DNA from: Pseudomonadota bacterium
Lineage (GTDB): Bacteria > Pseudomonadota > Alphaproteobacteria > Caulobacterales > Caulobacteraceae
Length of the DNA stretch: 64,000 nt
Assembly: GCA_023456105.1 (NCBI GenBank)
Contig: JAEYAO010000066.1
Location: 1-64,000 of the forward strand
Reading direction: 5' to 3'
In this document: positions 16,455 to 24,950 of the stretch, in pieces
How the letters are laid out: each line of letters begins with the position of its first letter
Numbering within the stretch: position 1 is the first letter of the stretch
Made by a program: the position numbers and the translations under genes
The notes under the pieces: generated by a model
Databases searched by the model: none
Told to the model about the DNA's origin: nothing
What the model saw: only the letters and a program-made list of their open reading frames with translations

Positions 16455-17086
16455 CCTATTCGGCCAAGGAAGTGTTCCTGACGGTGCAGGGCGAGGGCGG
16501 GCAGGCGGGGCGGCCGGCCGTGTTCCTGCGTTTCGCCGGCTGCAACCTGTGGAGCGGGCGCGAGCAGGACCGGGCGGGGGCCGTCTGCACCTTCTGCGAT
16601 ACCGACTTCGTAGGCGTGGACGGCGACGGGGGCGGCAAGTTCGCCACGGCTGACGGTCTGGCCGACCATGTCGCGTCCAAGTGGCGGGGCAGGGAGGGCG
16701 ATCCCCGGCTGGTGGTCTGCACGGGAGGCGAGCCGCTGCTGCAGCTGGACGGGCCGCTGATCGATGCGCTGCACGCGCGCGGCTTCGAGATCGCCATCGA
16801 GTCCAACGGCACGCTGGAGGCGCCCGACGGGATCGACTGGATCTGCGTCAGCCCGAAGGCGTCGGCGCCGGTGGTGCAGACGCGCGGCCAGGAGCTGAAA
16901 CTGGTCTATCCCCAGGCACAGGCCATGCCCGAGCGGTTCGAGCATCTGCCGTTCGAGCGCTTCTGGCTGCAGCCCATGGACGGGCCGGACCAGGCGGCCA
17001 ACACCGCCGCCGCGCTCGAATACTGCCTGACCCATCCCCAGTGGCGCCTCAGCGTCCAGACCCACAAGTACATCGGCGTGCGTTGA
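16451..17086 (+). CDS. queE: 7-carboxy-7-deazaguanine synthase QueE
   Basis: Radical SAM enzyme that contracts 6-carboxytetrahydropterin to 7-carboxy-7-deazaguanine. The cluster cysteines are spaced C31-x14-C46-x2-C49 instead of the usual CxxxCxxC, a spacing known in some QueE proteins. TGGEPLLQ and the N-terminal VQGEG are also present. The GTG at 16451, overlapping the queC stop as GTGA, gives the expected N-terminus VTYSAKEVF; an ATG at 16439 would add four residues. Confidence 0.93.
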   Translation: MTYSAKEVFLTVQGEGGQAGRPAVFLRFAGCNLWSGREQDRAGAVCTFCDTDFVGVDGDGGGKFATADGLADHVASKWRGREGDPRLVVCTGGEPLLQLDGPLIDALHARGFEIAIESNGTLEAPDGIDWICVSPKASAPVVQTRGQELKLVYPQAQAMPERFEHLPFERFWLQPMDGPDQAANTAAALEYCLTHPQWRLSVQTHKYIGVR

Positions 17087-17454
17087 TGCCCTTTTTCGAG
17101 ATCACCAAACAGGCGACGTTCGACGCCGCGCATCACTTTCCGGACGAGCCGGAAGGCAGCATCTATCGGCGGCTGCACGGCCATTCCTTCACCGTCGAGG
17201 CCACGGTGCGCTCGGAGACTCTGGACGCCGAGCACGCCTGGGTGGCGGACCTGGGGGCGCTGGATCGGGCGCTCAGGGCGGCGGCCGAAGAGCTGGATCA
17301 CGGCCTGCTGAACGAGCATCCGGGGCTGGAGCTGCCAAGCCTGGAGAACCTCTGCCTCTGGTTCGTGCGCCGGCTGCAGCCGGCCTGGCCGGGGCTGGCG
17401 CGCATCCAGGTGGCGCGGCCGACCATCAACGAGCGGTGCGTGCTGACGCTGTGA
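17086..17454 (+). CDS. queD: 6-carboxytetrahydropterin synthase-like protein QueD
   Basis: A 122-residue PTPS-fold protein, with zinc ligands in FDAAHHFP (H16/H17) and HGH (31-33), ELDHGLLNE and PSLENL. The operon position after queC and queE argues for the 6-carboxytetrahydropterin synthase step. The catalytic Cys that normally lies four residues before HGH (C-x3-HGH) is replaced: the sequence reads IYRRLHGHS. A cysteine in NERC near the C-terminus is the only one besides that in NLCLWF. The ATG overlaps the queE stop (TGATG). Confidence 0.88.
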   Translation: MPFFEITKQATFDAAHHFPDEPEGSIYRRLHGHSFTVEATVRSETLDAEHAWVADLGALDRALRAAAEELDHGLLNEHPGLELPSLENLCLWFVRRLQPAWPGLARIQVARPTINERCVLTL

Positions 17455-17927
17455 GGGTGCGGCCCTACCTGCCCACGGACGCCGAGCCGCTCAGCCGCCT
17501 CTACGCACGGTCGATCCAGGCGCATGCGGCGAGCGACTATTCGCATGAACAGCGCGCCGCCTGGGCGCGCCTGGCGCCGTCCGCCGAGCGGCTGGAGGCG
17601 CTGATGGCGGACGGGCGTCGGCGCTTCGTCGCCGTTGAGGGCGAGACGGTCGTCGGCTTCCTCGATCTGGAGGCGAACGGCCACATCCACCTTCTTTACA
17701 AGGCTCCTGAAGCCGAGCGGGGCGTGGCCGCAAGCCTGCTCCAGGCCGCCGAGGGCGCCTGCGCGCGCGAAGGCGTCTCGCGTCTGTTCGCCGAAGCGAG
17801 CGAGCCCGCGCGGCGCTTCCTAGAGCGACATGGCTTCACCACTCTTCAGCGTCGCGACCTGGAGGTGGAGGGCGTCGCCATCCACAACTACGCCGTCGAA
17901 AAGCGGCTCGAGGGGAAGGACGTTTAG
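17451..17927 (+). CDS. GNAT family N-acetyltransferase
   Basis: A 158-residue acetyltransferase. It starts VRVRPYLPTDAEPLSRLY from a GTG that overlaps the queD stop (GTGA), and has the core FVAVEGETVVGFLDLE and a shortened acetyl-CoA loop (APEAERGVAASLL). The C-terminus FLERHGFTTLQRRDLEVEG is typical of YafP/ElaA-like members. It is translationally coupled to the queuosine genes, but nothing ties it to that pathway beyond location. Confidence 0.8.
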   Translation: MRVRPYLPTDAEPLSRLYARSIQAHAASDYSHEQRAAWARLAPSAERLEALMADGRRRFVAVEGETVVGFLDLEANGHIHLLYKAPEAERGVAASLLQAAEGACAREGVSRLFAEASEPARRFLERHGFTTLQRRDLEVEGVAIHNYAVEKRLEGKDV

Positions 17928-17950
17928 GCGCGGTCGAGCAGGGAACGGCG

Positions 17951-18226
17951 TCAGCAGCGCTTGCCCTGGCGTTGACGCTGCTCGCAGCGGCGCTGCTCGC
18001 GTTCCCATTCGCGCTGTTCGCGTTCGCGGCGCAGCCGGGTTTCCTCGTCCGAGGTGGTGACGGCGTCGACGCCCGCGCCGACCACCGAGCCGGCGGCCTT
18101 GGCCGTGCCGCCGACCACGGCCGCCGTGCCTCCGACGACCGCGCCCACGAGACAGCCCTGAAGCATCAGGGCCGATCCGAGGACAAGCGCCAGGGCGGCG
18201 GCGCGGCGAGGCAGGCGAGCGGTCAT
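17951..18226 (-). CDS. Small lipoprotein with glycine zipper and charged tail
   Basis: A 91-residue predicted lipoprotein. The signal sequence ends in the lipobox LMLQGC (Cys 25), then comes a glycine-zipper segment (VGAVVGGTAAVVGGTAKAAG) and a highly charged Arg/Glu/Gln helix ending in Cys. Similar small lipoproteins are common in Caulobacterales; the function is not known. Confidence 0.7.
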   Translation of the reverse strand: MTARLPRRAAALALVLGSALMLQGCLVGAVVGGTAAVVGGTAKAAGSVVGAGVDAVTTSDEETRLRREREQREWEREQRRCEQRQRQGKRC

Positions 18227-18301
18227 GGCGGCGTCTCCGGGTGACGGATGCAGCCTGCCCGCATAATGGTGAACGGAGGCTGACTTCGGGCGAACGCGGT
18301 C

Positions 18302-20398
18302 CTACAGCGGCGTCAGTTCGGCCCGGTCGGCGCCGTGGACCGCTCGCAGACGCCACTCCCGGCCATGGATGTGGAGCACATCGACCTCGATGGCCTCCCA
18401 TCCCCGCGGCAGGACCACGGGGCGCACGGGCCAGCGTTCGGGCGGGCCGTCGTCGATCCGCAGCGCCGGCAGTCCAAACAGGAGGCCGGTCAGGAAACCG
18501 CCCGTATTGGCCACGAACGGCCCGGCCGCCGGCCCCTCCATCTTGTCGAGCCGATACTCCAGCGTCTGTTCGAAGCGGCCGTGCATGTAGGCGCCGTAGC
18601 CCTCGTGCATCAGCTTCAGCGACAGGTCGCGGTCACCGAGCCAGGCCGCCCACGTCCCGTAAAGCGCCGCCAGCATGGGGGAGCCAACATAGTCCTCCCA
18701 CTGATCCAGATAGAAGCGAAGGGTCGCTTCTTGTGTCTGGGGATCCAACGGCGACCAGTAGGGAAAGATCGCCATCAGCGGAGAGGGGGTGGCGCCCTTC
18801 TCCTCGCCCCTGCGGTAGCCGATGTGGGAGGCGATGGCGCCGTCCGCGCGGATCGGCGGGCTGATGGCGTCGGCGGCTTCGAGCCATGCGGAAGGCGCGG
18901 GCAGATCCAGCCGTTCGGCCGCGCCCTGCGCCGCCTGCAGCATCAGCCGGCCGCTCATCAGGGTCAGGGCGTCGTCGTCCACCGTGGTCTCGCGCTCGGC
19001 CGGGCCGCCGATGTCGCGCAGATGGCGGGAGCCGTCAGGATCGGTTTCTAGCCGGGCGGTCAGCCAGTCGGCCACGCCCGAGAGCACCGGCCAGGCCTGG
19101 TCGCGCAGGAAGCGGCCGTCGCCCGTCGCCTTGGCGTGGAAGTCGAAGGCGCGCGCGACATGCATGTTGATGTGCAACTCGCGAAAGAGGGCGTCGCCGC
19201 CGCCGGGCGTCGCCTCCTGTCCCGACGAAGGCGCGGCCTCCCACGGGAACTGAAGCCCGGGAAGTCCCATCAGCCGGGCGTTGTCTCGGGCGGCGTTGAG
19301 CCCACGGGTGCGGAAATCCAGCAGGGCCCTGGCCGCTCCCGGCTGCACGACGCTCAGCACCGGCGTGGCGAAGGCGTCGATGTCCCACATCACATGCCCG
19401 AAATAGTAGTGGTAGTCCGGCCAGGCCGCGAGGCCGAAGATCGAGGTGGAGGAGGGCGAGGACGGGTGGGTCGAAGCGTTCAGGTAGAACAGGGCGGCGT
19501 CGGCCAGAGCCTGCCAGCGGACATCGGCGCCGACCAGGCGGATGCGGCTGCGCCACAGGCGGGCCCAGCATCGCCGGTTGTCGGCGCGCAGGCGTTCGAA
19601 GCCCAGATGCTTCGCCTGCGCGCACAGGCGCGTGGCGTGGAGGTGCGGCTGGGCGTGCAGTTGGCTGGGAACAAGAGCGACGATCTGCGTCAGGACCACC
19701 GAGCGGCCGGCGTCGATGGACAGCGCGTATTCCGTCATCAGCGGGCCGGTGCGGTTCCACTGGTCGACGGACCGTTCGGCGCCTTCAGGCGCTTGGGTGA
19801 GGTAGGCGACGCCGCAGCGCGACAGATCGCCGTCGCCCGCCCACAGCAGAGCGCCGTCGCAGACGGGGGTTGCTTCTCCCGGCGTGTCGGTGAGCCGCTG
19901 CACCAGGCGGCCCCGCGCCCAATGCGGATCGATGCGAGCGCGCCAGCTCAGACGACATGCGGCGGAGGCGGTGACGCGCAGCTGCTGGCAGACAAGGGCG
20001 GGCTGGTCGCGCGAGCAGAAGGTCAGAATTTCGACATCGAGCCTGACATCGCCGGCGGTGTAGGTGATCCGGGTGGTCAGCTCGCCGCTTTCGAAATCCA
20101 GAGCCTGATCGACAGGCTGGAAGCCGGACGGATTGTCGCTGAGCCAGACGCCGTCGACGCCGAGATCGCCGGCCAGCGGGTAGGGAGCGGGGCACAGGCC
20201 CTCGACGAGGCGTTCGGGGTGCTCGCCCGAGAACCCGGAGACGATGCACATGCCGGCTTCCAGCGGGTTCTCGCGCACCCGAAGCCCGATCATGCCGTTG
20301 GACAGGTAGGCGGGAAGGTCGGAGCCGCGTGGACCAACGGCCGGCGGCGGGCTGATGGGGCGATGGGGATCGGCGGGCGGCATGCCGGATGAAATCAC
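18302..20398 (-). CDS. Glycoside hydrolase family 65-like protein
   Basis: A 698-residue protein related to GH65 (trehalase, maltose phosphorylase and the PGGHG glucosidase). The N-terminal beta-sandwich is about residues 25-270 (YLSNGMIGLRV), and the (alpha/alpha)6 barrel contains HVMWDIDAFATPVL, the counterpart of the WDxE substrate motif. No signal peptide is visible, so it should be cytoplasmic. The C-terminal FVANTGGFLTGLLFGLPALR is typical of the family. The start is the GTG at 20398 or the ATG at 20383. No sugar transporter or regulator lies beside it, so the substrate is open. Confidence 0.82.
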   Translation of the reverse strand: MISSGMPPADPHRPISPPPAVGPRGSDLPAYLSNGMIGLRVRENPLEAGMCIVSGFSGEHPERLVEGLCPAPYPLAGDLGVDGVWLSDNPSGFQPVDQALDFESGELTTRITYTAGDVRLDVEILTFCSRDQPALVCQQLRVTASAACRLSWRARIDPHWARGRLVQRLTDTPGEATPVCDGALLWAGDGDLSRCGVAYLTQAPEGAERSVDQWNRTGPLMTEYALSIDAGRSVVLTQIVALVPSQLHAQPHLHATRLCAQAKHLGFERLRADNRRCWARLWRSRIRLVGADVRWQALADAALFYLNASTHPSSPSSTSIFGLAAWPDYHYYFGHVMWDIDAFATPVLSVVQPGAARALLDFRTRGLNAARDNARLMGLPGLQFPWEAAPSSGQEATPGGGDALFRELHINMHVARAFDFHAKATGDGRFLRDQAWPVLSGVADWLTARLETDPDGSRHLRDIGGPAERETTVDDDALTLMSGRLMLQAAQGAAERLDLPAPSAWLEAADAISPPIRADGAIASHIGYRRGEEKGATPSPLMAIFPYWSPLDPQTQEATLRFYLDQWEDYVGSPMLAALYGTWAAWLGDRDLSLKLMHEGYGAYMHGRFEQTLEYRLDKMEGPAAGPFVANTGGFLTGLLFGLPALRIDDGPPERWPVRPVVLPRGWEAIEVDVLHIHGREWRLRAVHGADRAELTPL

Positions 20399-20431
20399 AG
20401 GCCGGCGACGCGGTTCCGCCCCGGCCAGCCG

Positions 20432-21658
20432 TCAGTCGGCAACCGCGCTCGTCGTCGTGATGAAGCCGCCGCCCAGCAGGCGGTCGGGATCGGCCGGGTC
20501 GTAGAGGGCGCAGGCCTGGCCCGGCGCGACGCCTTCCTCGCCTTCGTCGAACACGACCGACACCGCGCCGTTCATGAGCGACAGGCGTGCGGGCGAGGGT
20601 TGGCGGGTCGAGCGTACGCGCGCGAGGACCGGCAGGCCGACGCCGGCTGCGGCCGCGATGGAGGGCTGGTCGCCCAGCCAGTTTGTCTCCTCGAGCGTGA
20701 GGCTGGCGGTCAGCAGGGCCTCGCGCGGGCCGACCACGACGCGCCGCGCCTCGGGCTCCAGCCGCACCACGAACAGGGGTTCGCCCACGGCGACGTTCAG
20801 ACCCCGGCGCTGGCCAATGGTGTAGTCGGTGATGCCGCCGTGACGGCCGAGCACGCGGCCGTCCATGTGCACGATCTCGCCGCCCTCGCGCCCCTGCGGC
20901 CGCAGCCGGTCGATCAGGGTGCGGTAGTCGCCGGAGGGGACGAAGCAGATGTCCTGGCTGTCCGGCTTGGCGGCGATCCGCAGGCCGAGTTCTGCCGCGA
21001 CGCCCCGCACCTGGGGCTTCTCCAGATCGGCCAGGGGAAAGCGCAGATAGTCCAGCTGATCCGGCGTGGTGGCGAACAGGAAGTAGGACTGGTCGCGGGA
21101 GTGGTCGATCGCCTTGCGCATCTGGCTGCGGCCCTCCGGACCCACGGCGCGCCGGACATAGTGGCCGGTGGCCATGGCCTCGGCGCCCAGATCGCGCGCG
21201 ACGTCCAGCAGATCCCTGAACTTCACCGTCTGATTGCAGCGGATGCAGGGAACCGGCGTCTGGCCTTTCAGATAGCTGTCGGCGAACTGGTCGATGACGG
21301 CGTCGCGGAAGCGGCTTTCGTAATCCAGCACATAGTGGGGGATGCCGATGGTTTCGGCCGCCAGACGGGCGTCGTGGATGTCCTGACCGGCGCAGCAGGC
21401 GCCCTTCTTCTTCAGCGCCGCGCCGTGGTCATAGAGCTGCAGCGTGACGCCGACGACGTCGTAGCCGGCCTTGTGCAGCAGGGCGGCGACCACGGTGGAG
21501 TCCACGCCGCCCGACATGGCGGCGACCACGCGGCTGCCGAGCGGCAGGCCCACCGCCGCGCGCGCCTGTTCGATCGCCGTGTCCATGTCGGCCCGAGAGG
21601 ACATGGGGGCTATGGTCGGCACGGGGCAAAGCGGCTCTGCGAGCGTCATGGCCGCCAT
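20432..21658 (-). CDS. mnmA: tRNA-specific 2-thiouridylase MnmA
   Basis: Thiolates U34 of tRNA-Lys, -Glu and -Gln. The PP-loop SGGVDS is at residues 49-54, the catalytic cysteines are in TPVPCIRCNQ and SQDICFV, and FVPSGDYR and GQRRGLNV follow. About 40 residues precede the conserved core, so a later start such as the ATG in APMSSRADM is possible. Confidence 0.95.
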   Translation of the reverse strand: MAAMTLAEPLCPVPTIAPMSSRADMDTAIEQARAAVGLPLGSRVVAAMSGGVDSTVVAALLHKAGYDVVGVTLQLYDHGAALKKKGACCAGQDIHDARLAAETIGIPHYVLDYESRFRDAVIDQFADSYLKGQTPVPCIRCNQTVKFRDLLDVARDLGAEAMATGHYVRRAVGPEGRSQMRKAIDHSRDQSYFLFATTPDQLDYLRFPLADLEKPQVRGVAAELGLRIAAKPDSQDICFVPSGDYRTLIDRLRPQGREGGEIVHMDGRVLGRHGGITDYTIGQRRGLNVAVGEPLFVVRLEPEARRVVVGPREALLTASLTLEETNWLGDQPSIAAAAGVGLPVLARVRSTRQPSPARLSLMNGAVSVVFDEGEEGVAPGQACALYDPADPDRLLGGGFITTTSAVAD

Positions 21659-21705
21659 ATAGGCCGATCGCCGGCGGTTTTCGAGCCGCCGGCGTCCACG
21701 GCCGT

Positions 21706-22452
21706 TTAGCGCGCGCCGTTCAGCGTGTTGAACACCTCGGCGTACTGGCCGCGGCTCTCCGCGCCCGACAGGAACTTAACCCGCTCGACCAGCACCTCGT
21801 CACGCCCGGCTTCGAACAGGGCGAGGCTTTCGGCGGTGAAGTCCGCCAGGGGCATGGAGTTGGGGTCCTCGGCATGGCCGGGCATCAGGTCGGTGGCGAC
21901 GGCGGGCGGGGCCCATTCGATCACGCGGACGTTGGTGTCCTTCAGTTGATGGCGCAGCGACTGGCTCCAGGAATGGATCGCCGCCTTGGTGGCGCTGTAG
22001 GTCGGGGTGGCCGCAAGCGGCACGAACGCCAGACCCGAAGACACCGTGACGATGCTGGCCGAGGGCTTGGTCATGAGATGCGGCAGCAGGGCGGCCGTCA
22101 GGCGGATCGGTCCCAGGAGGTTGGCGGCGATCGTGTCTTCCACCACGCCGAGGTCGAAGGCGCCGGCCGACACGTCCTCGGTCTTCATGATCCCGGCGTT
22201 GTGAACCACGGCGTTCAGGTCGGGATGGGCGGCGATGATCCGCTCGGCAAAAGCGGTGATGTCGGCGGCGTCGGCGACGTCGAGGACCGCATAGGCCATG
22301 CCGGGGTTGGCGGCGGCGACCTCGGCCAGGGCGGCCTCGCGGCGGCCGGCGATGATGACCTTTGCGCCTCGGGCGTGAACCGCCTCTGCGAAGGCCCGGC
22401 CGATGCCGGAGCCGCCGCCGGTGATCAGGATGGTGTCTTCAGCGATGTTCAT
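21706..22452 (-). CDS. Short-chain dehydrogenase/reductase (DltE-like)
   Basis: A 248-residue classical SDR. The cofactor motif is TGGGSGIGRAF, NAG is in VVHNAGIM, and the active site is S-(x)n-YSATK (TYSATKAAIHSW). It resembles DltE/YbbO-type SDRs of unknown substrate. It is transcribed divergently from an HxlR regulator (start 22557) across about 100 bp, a common arrangement for an enzyme and its redox- or electrophile-responsive repressor. Confidence 0.88.
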   Translation of the reverse strand: MNIAEDTILITGGGSGIGRAFAEAVHARGAKVIIAGRREAALAEVAAANPGMAYAVLDVADAADITAFAERIIAAHPDLNAVVHNAGIMKTEDVSAGAFDLGVVEDTIAANLLGPIRLTAALLPHLMTKPSASIVTVSSGLAFVPLAATPTYSATKAAIHSWSQSLRHQLKDTNVRVIEWAPPAVATDLMPGHAEDPNSMPLADFTAESLALFEAGRDEVLVERVKFLSGAESRGQYAEVFNTLNGAR

Positions 22453-22556
22453 GGTGCGCCTCCTGCGGCTTGCCTGCGATCTCGGAGGAGATAGAAGAGG
22501 CGCTGGCGATCAGAAAGCAGGCACCGGATCGTGAGGTACTTACCAAAAGGGAAGAA

Positions 22557-22967
22557 ATGGCGATGACGGCCCTTCAGCCTGTGCGCGCACTCGAATATCC
22601 GCCGGTCGATCCTCGCGTCGAGGCGCTGGTCAACGAGGTGATCGGGCGGGTCGCGGACAAATGGACCATGATCGTTCTGGACGTCCTGGCCGAGAACGGG
22701 GAGCTGCGCTTCACCCGCATCGCCGCCCTGTCCGGCGGCGTCAGCCAGAAGATGCTGACCCAGACGCTGCGTCAGATGGAGCGCGACGGGCTGGTGGTGC
22801 GCACCGTTCACGCGGTGATCCCGCCCAAGGTCGAGTATCGCCTGACCGACCTGGGCTTCAGCCTGGCCGAGGCCTTTTGCGGGGTATGGACCTGGGCCGA
22901 GACGCATCTCGACCGCATCGAGGCCGCCCGGCAGGCGTTCGACGCCGCGCGAGCGAGCGCCCGCTGA
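22557..22967 (+). CDS. HxlR family transcriptional regulator
   Basis: A 136-residue winged-helix protein. The HxlR core is VADKWTMIVLDVLAENGELRFTRI, then GGVSQKMLTQTLRQMERDGLV and the wing YRLTDLGFSLAEAF. The start at 22557 follows AGGGAAG; an earlier in-frame ATG at 22470 would add 29 residues outside the family core. Probably represses the divergent SDR gene. Confidence 0.87.
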   Translation: MAMTALQPVRALEYPPVDPRVEALVNEVIGRVADKWTMIVLDVLAENGELRFTRIAALSGGVSQKMLTQTLRQMERDGLVVRTVHAVIPPKVEYRLTDLGFSLAEAFCGVWTWAETHLDRIEAARQAFDAARASAR

Positions 22968-22976
22968 GAAACGAAA

Positions 22977-23006
22977 ACGGCCGCCTCCCTCACCGGAAGC
23001 GGCCGT
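22977..23006 (-). terminator. Rho-independent terminator of the sciP transcript
   Basis: ACGGCCGC (22977-22984) pairs with GCGGCCGT (22999-23006). Read on the minus strand, the stem is followed by TTTCGTTT. It lies just after the sciP stop. Confidence 0.6.
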
Positions 23007-23028
23007 GTGATCGATGGCGCTGGGCCGT

Positions 23029-23313
23029 TTAGGAGCGGTAGCTCTGGATCCGCGTGGTGCGCAGGCCCTGCATGCCCCATTTGTCGATGGCCTTCTGCCA
23101 GGCGACGAATTCCTCGGCCGTGAGGCGGTAACGCGAGAGGGCGTCCTCCAGGCTGATCAGGCCCCCGCGCACGGCGGCGACCACCTCGGCCTTGCGTCGG
23201 ATGACCCATCGGTCCGTGTTGGCCGGAGGCAGGTCGGCAAGGGTCAGGGCCGAGCCCGTCGGTCCCACCACGTATTGTTCGCCTTTGCTGTTCAGGCGTC
23301 GCTCTTGCAACAT
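23029..23313 (-). CDS. sciP: CtrA inhibitor SciP (DUF1153)
   Basis: A 94-residue helix-turn-helix protein matching SciP of Caulobacter: YVVGPTGSALTLADLPP, then RWVIRRKAEVVAAVRGGLISLEDALSRYRLTAEEF and a C-terminal LRTTRIQ. In Caulobacter SciP binds CtrA at its promoters in late predivisional and swarmer cells and blocks transcription activation. Here it lies 169 bp from flgE on the same strand. A near-consensus CtrA site sits upstream of it, which fits CtrA activating its own inhibitor. Confidence 0.92.
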   Translation of the reverse strand: MLQERRLNSKGEQYVVGPTGSALTLADLPPANTDRWVIRRKAEVVAAVRGGLISLEDALSRYRLTAEEFVAWQKAIDKWGMQGLRTTRIQSYRS

Positions 23314-23364
23314 GGGCTTATGCCTCTTCCACCACCGTACTGCGGTGAAGGTAGGACCTCGCGG

Positions 23365-23379
23365 CTAAAGGCCGTTTAA
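23365..23379 (-). promoter_or_regulatory. sciP: Candidate CtrA binding site upstream of sciP
   Basis: CTAA-N7-TTAA on the plus strand (TTAA-N7-TTAG on the minus strand), one mismatch from TTAA-N7-TTAA, 52-66 bases before the sciP ATG. Confidence 0.5.
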
Positions 23380-23482
23380 GCGGCGTGGTGAAGGAAGGAA
23401 TAATCCGTCCCCGCACGTTAACGTCCGCGAAGTCCCTTTTTGAGCAACGATTCATTTAGACTAACGATGACTTAGCGAAAGA

Positions 23483-24931
23483 TCAGCGTTTGATGCTGAT
23501 CAGCTCGGCCAACATTTCGTCGGCCGTGGTGATGATCTTGGATGACGCCGAATAGGCCCGCTGGGTGGTGATCAGGCCGGTGAACTCGCTGGACAGGTCG
23601 ACGGTCGACGCTTCCAGCTGCGACGAGCCCAGGATGCCCGCGCCGCCCGTGCCGGCCGTTTTCAGATTGTAGGCGCCGGACTGCTGGCTGACGCGATAGG
23701 CGTTGCCGTTGACCTGGCTGAGGCTGTCGGGGCTGGGGAAGGTGGCGATGGCCACCTGGGCGATCTGGCGGGTGACGCCGTTGTCGAAGATGGCGGTGAC
23801 AAAGCCGCTCTCGTCGATCTGCACCTCGGTCAGGCTGCCGAAGTTGGTGCCGTTGGTCTGGACCGCCTGGACGACGGAGGCGCTGTCGTACTGCGTCAGG
23901 CCGCCCGCCGCATTGGTCAGGTCGAAGGCGATGGACTGGTCGCCGATGCCAAGGCCCGTCGCCCACGACACGGCGCCCGCCGCCGGGGCCGCGTCGGAGG
24001 CGCCGAAGCTCAGAGTCGCATTGGCGGGATCGGCGAACAGGGCGTTGGCCATCCCCGCCATGGCGGCCGTGTCCAGGCGGCCGTCCTGGGTGAAGGCGAC
24101 CATGCCGGTCTTGATCTGGCCGTCGCTGAGGCCGGCGCCCGTCTGGACGCTGTCGGCGGGCACGGCGCGCACTTCGGCGTACCACTGGTTGGGCGTGGTG
24201 CTCTTCAGGAAGGAGATGGCGACCGTGCGCTGTCCGCCCTTGGAGTCCGAGATCGGCACCGTAATCTCGAAGTCCGGCTTCACGCCCGTGCCGGCGTCCG
24301 GATCGTACATGGCCATCGAGTTGGTGGCGGCGTTGTAGGCGTTAGGGCCGGGCACGGCGAGGGCGGCGTCGCGCGCCTCGGCCGATATCGCCTGGCTGGA
24401 CTTCAGGTTGGCGTTCAACTGGACGCGGCTGGTGGCCTCGGCCGTGCCGCCGACCGAGCCGACGTTGATGGTGGACAACCGGTTCAGGTCCGACGGATCG
24501 GTGGTGATGACCCCATAGGCGTCGACGGGCCAGCCCTGCAGATACAGCCCGGCGGTGTTCTTCAGATAGCCGAACTCATCGACCTTGAAAGAGCCGGCGC
24601 GGGTGAACAGGCGGGCGTCGGTGGGAGTCAGGCCCTCGGCCTTCTGCGTCACCACGAAGAAGCCTTGGCCGGCGATGCCGAGATCGGTCGAGGAGGTGGT
24701 CGACTGAAGCTGGCCGGTCTGGCTGATGTTGTGACGTGCGACCGAGGTGACGCCGCCGGCCGAATAGCCGGTGTAGACGCTCTGGGTGTTCACTACGGTG
24801 GAGAAGTCGGCCTGGCTGCGCTTGTAGCCGACCGTGTTCACGTTGGCGATGTTCTGAGAGATGGAGGCGAGGGCGGCGGAGTTGGCCCGCAGGCCCGAAA
24901 CGCCCGCCAGCATGGCGCTGTTGATGCTCAT
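23483..24931 (-). CDS. flgE: Flagellar hook protein FlgE
   Basis: The structural subunit of the flagellar hook, 482 residues. The N-terminal rod-hook helix is LRANSAALASISQNIANVNTVGYKRS; GIAGQGFFVV is the conserved D1 strand; the C-terminal helix is SSEFTGLITTQRAYSASSKIITTADEML. The central domains are variable. AAGGAAA lies before the ATG. Last gene of the fliK-flgD-flgE operon, 19 bp after flgD. Confidence 0.96.
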   Translation of the reverse strand: MSINSAMLAGVSGLRANSAALASISQNIANVNTVGYKRSQADFSTVVNTQSVYTGYSAGGVTSVARHNISQTGQLQSTTSSTDLGIAGQGFFVVTQKAEGLTPTDARLFTRAGSFKVDEFGYLKNTAGLYLQGWPVDAYGVITTDPSDLNRLSTINVGSVGGTAEATSRVQLNANLKSSQAISAEARDAALAVPGPNAYNAATNSMAMYDPDAGTGVKPDFEITVPISDSKGGQRTVAISFLKSTTPNQWYAEVRAVPADSVQTGAGLSDGQIKTGMVAFTQDGRLDTAAMAGMANALFADPANATLSFGASDAAPAAGAVSWATGLGIGDQSIAFDLTNAAGGLTQYDSASVVQAVQTNGTNFGSLTEVQIDESGFVTAIFDNGVTRQIAQVAIATFPSPDSLSQVNGNAYRVSQQSGAYNLKTAGTGGAGILGSSQLEASTVDLSSEFTGLITTQRAYSASSKIITTADEMLAELISIKR

Positions 24932-24950
24932 GTCGGTTTCCTTTGCGAGA

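Noticed and set aside
23400..23482. A possible separate promoter for another gene in the 169-bp gap between sciP and flgE.
   Set aside because: The TTAA in CACGTTAACG has no partner at 7 bp spacing, and no reading frame begins there.
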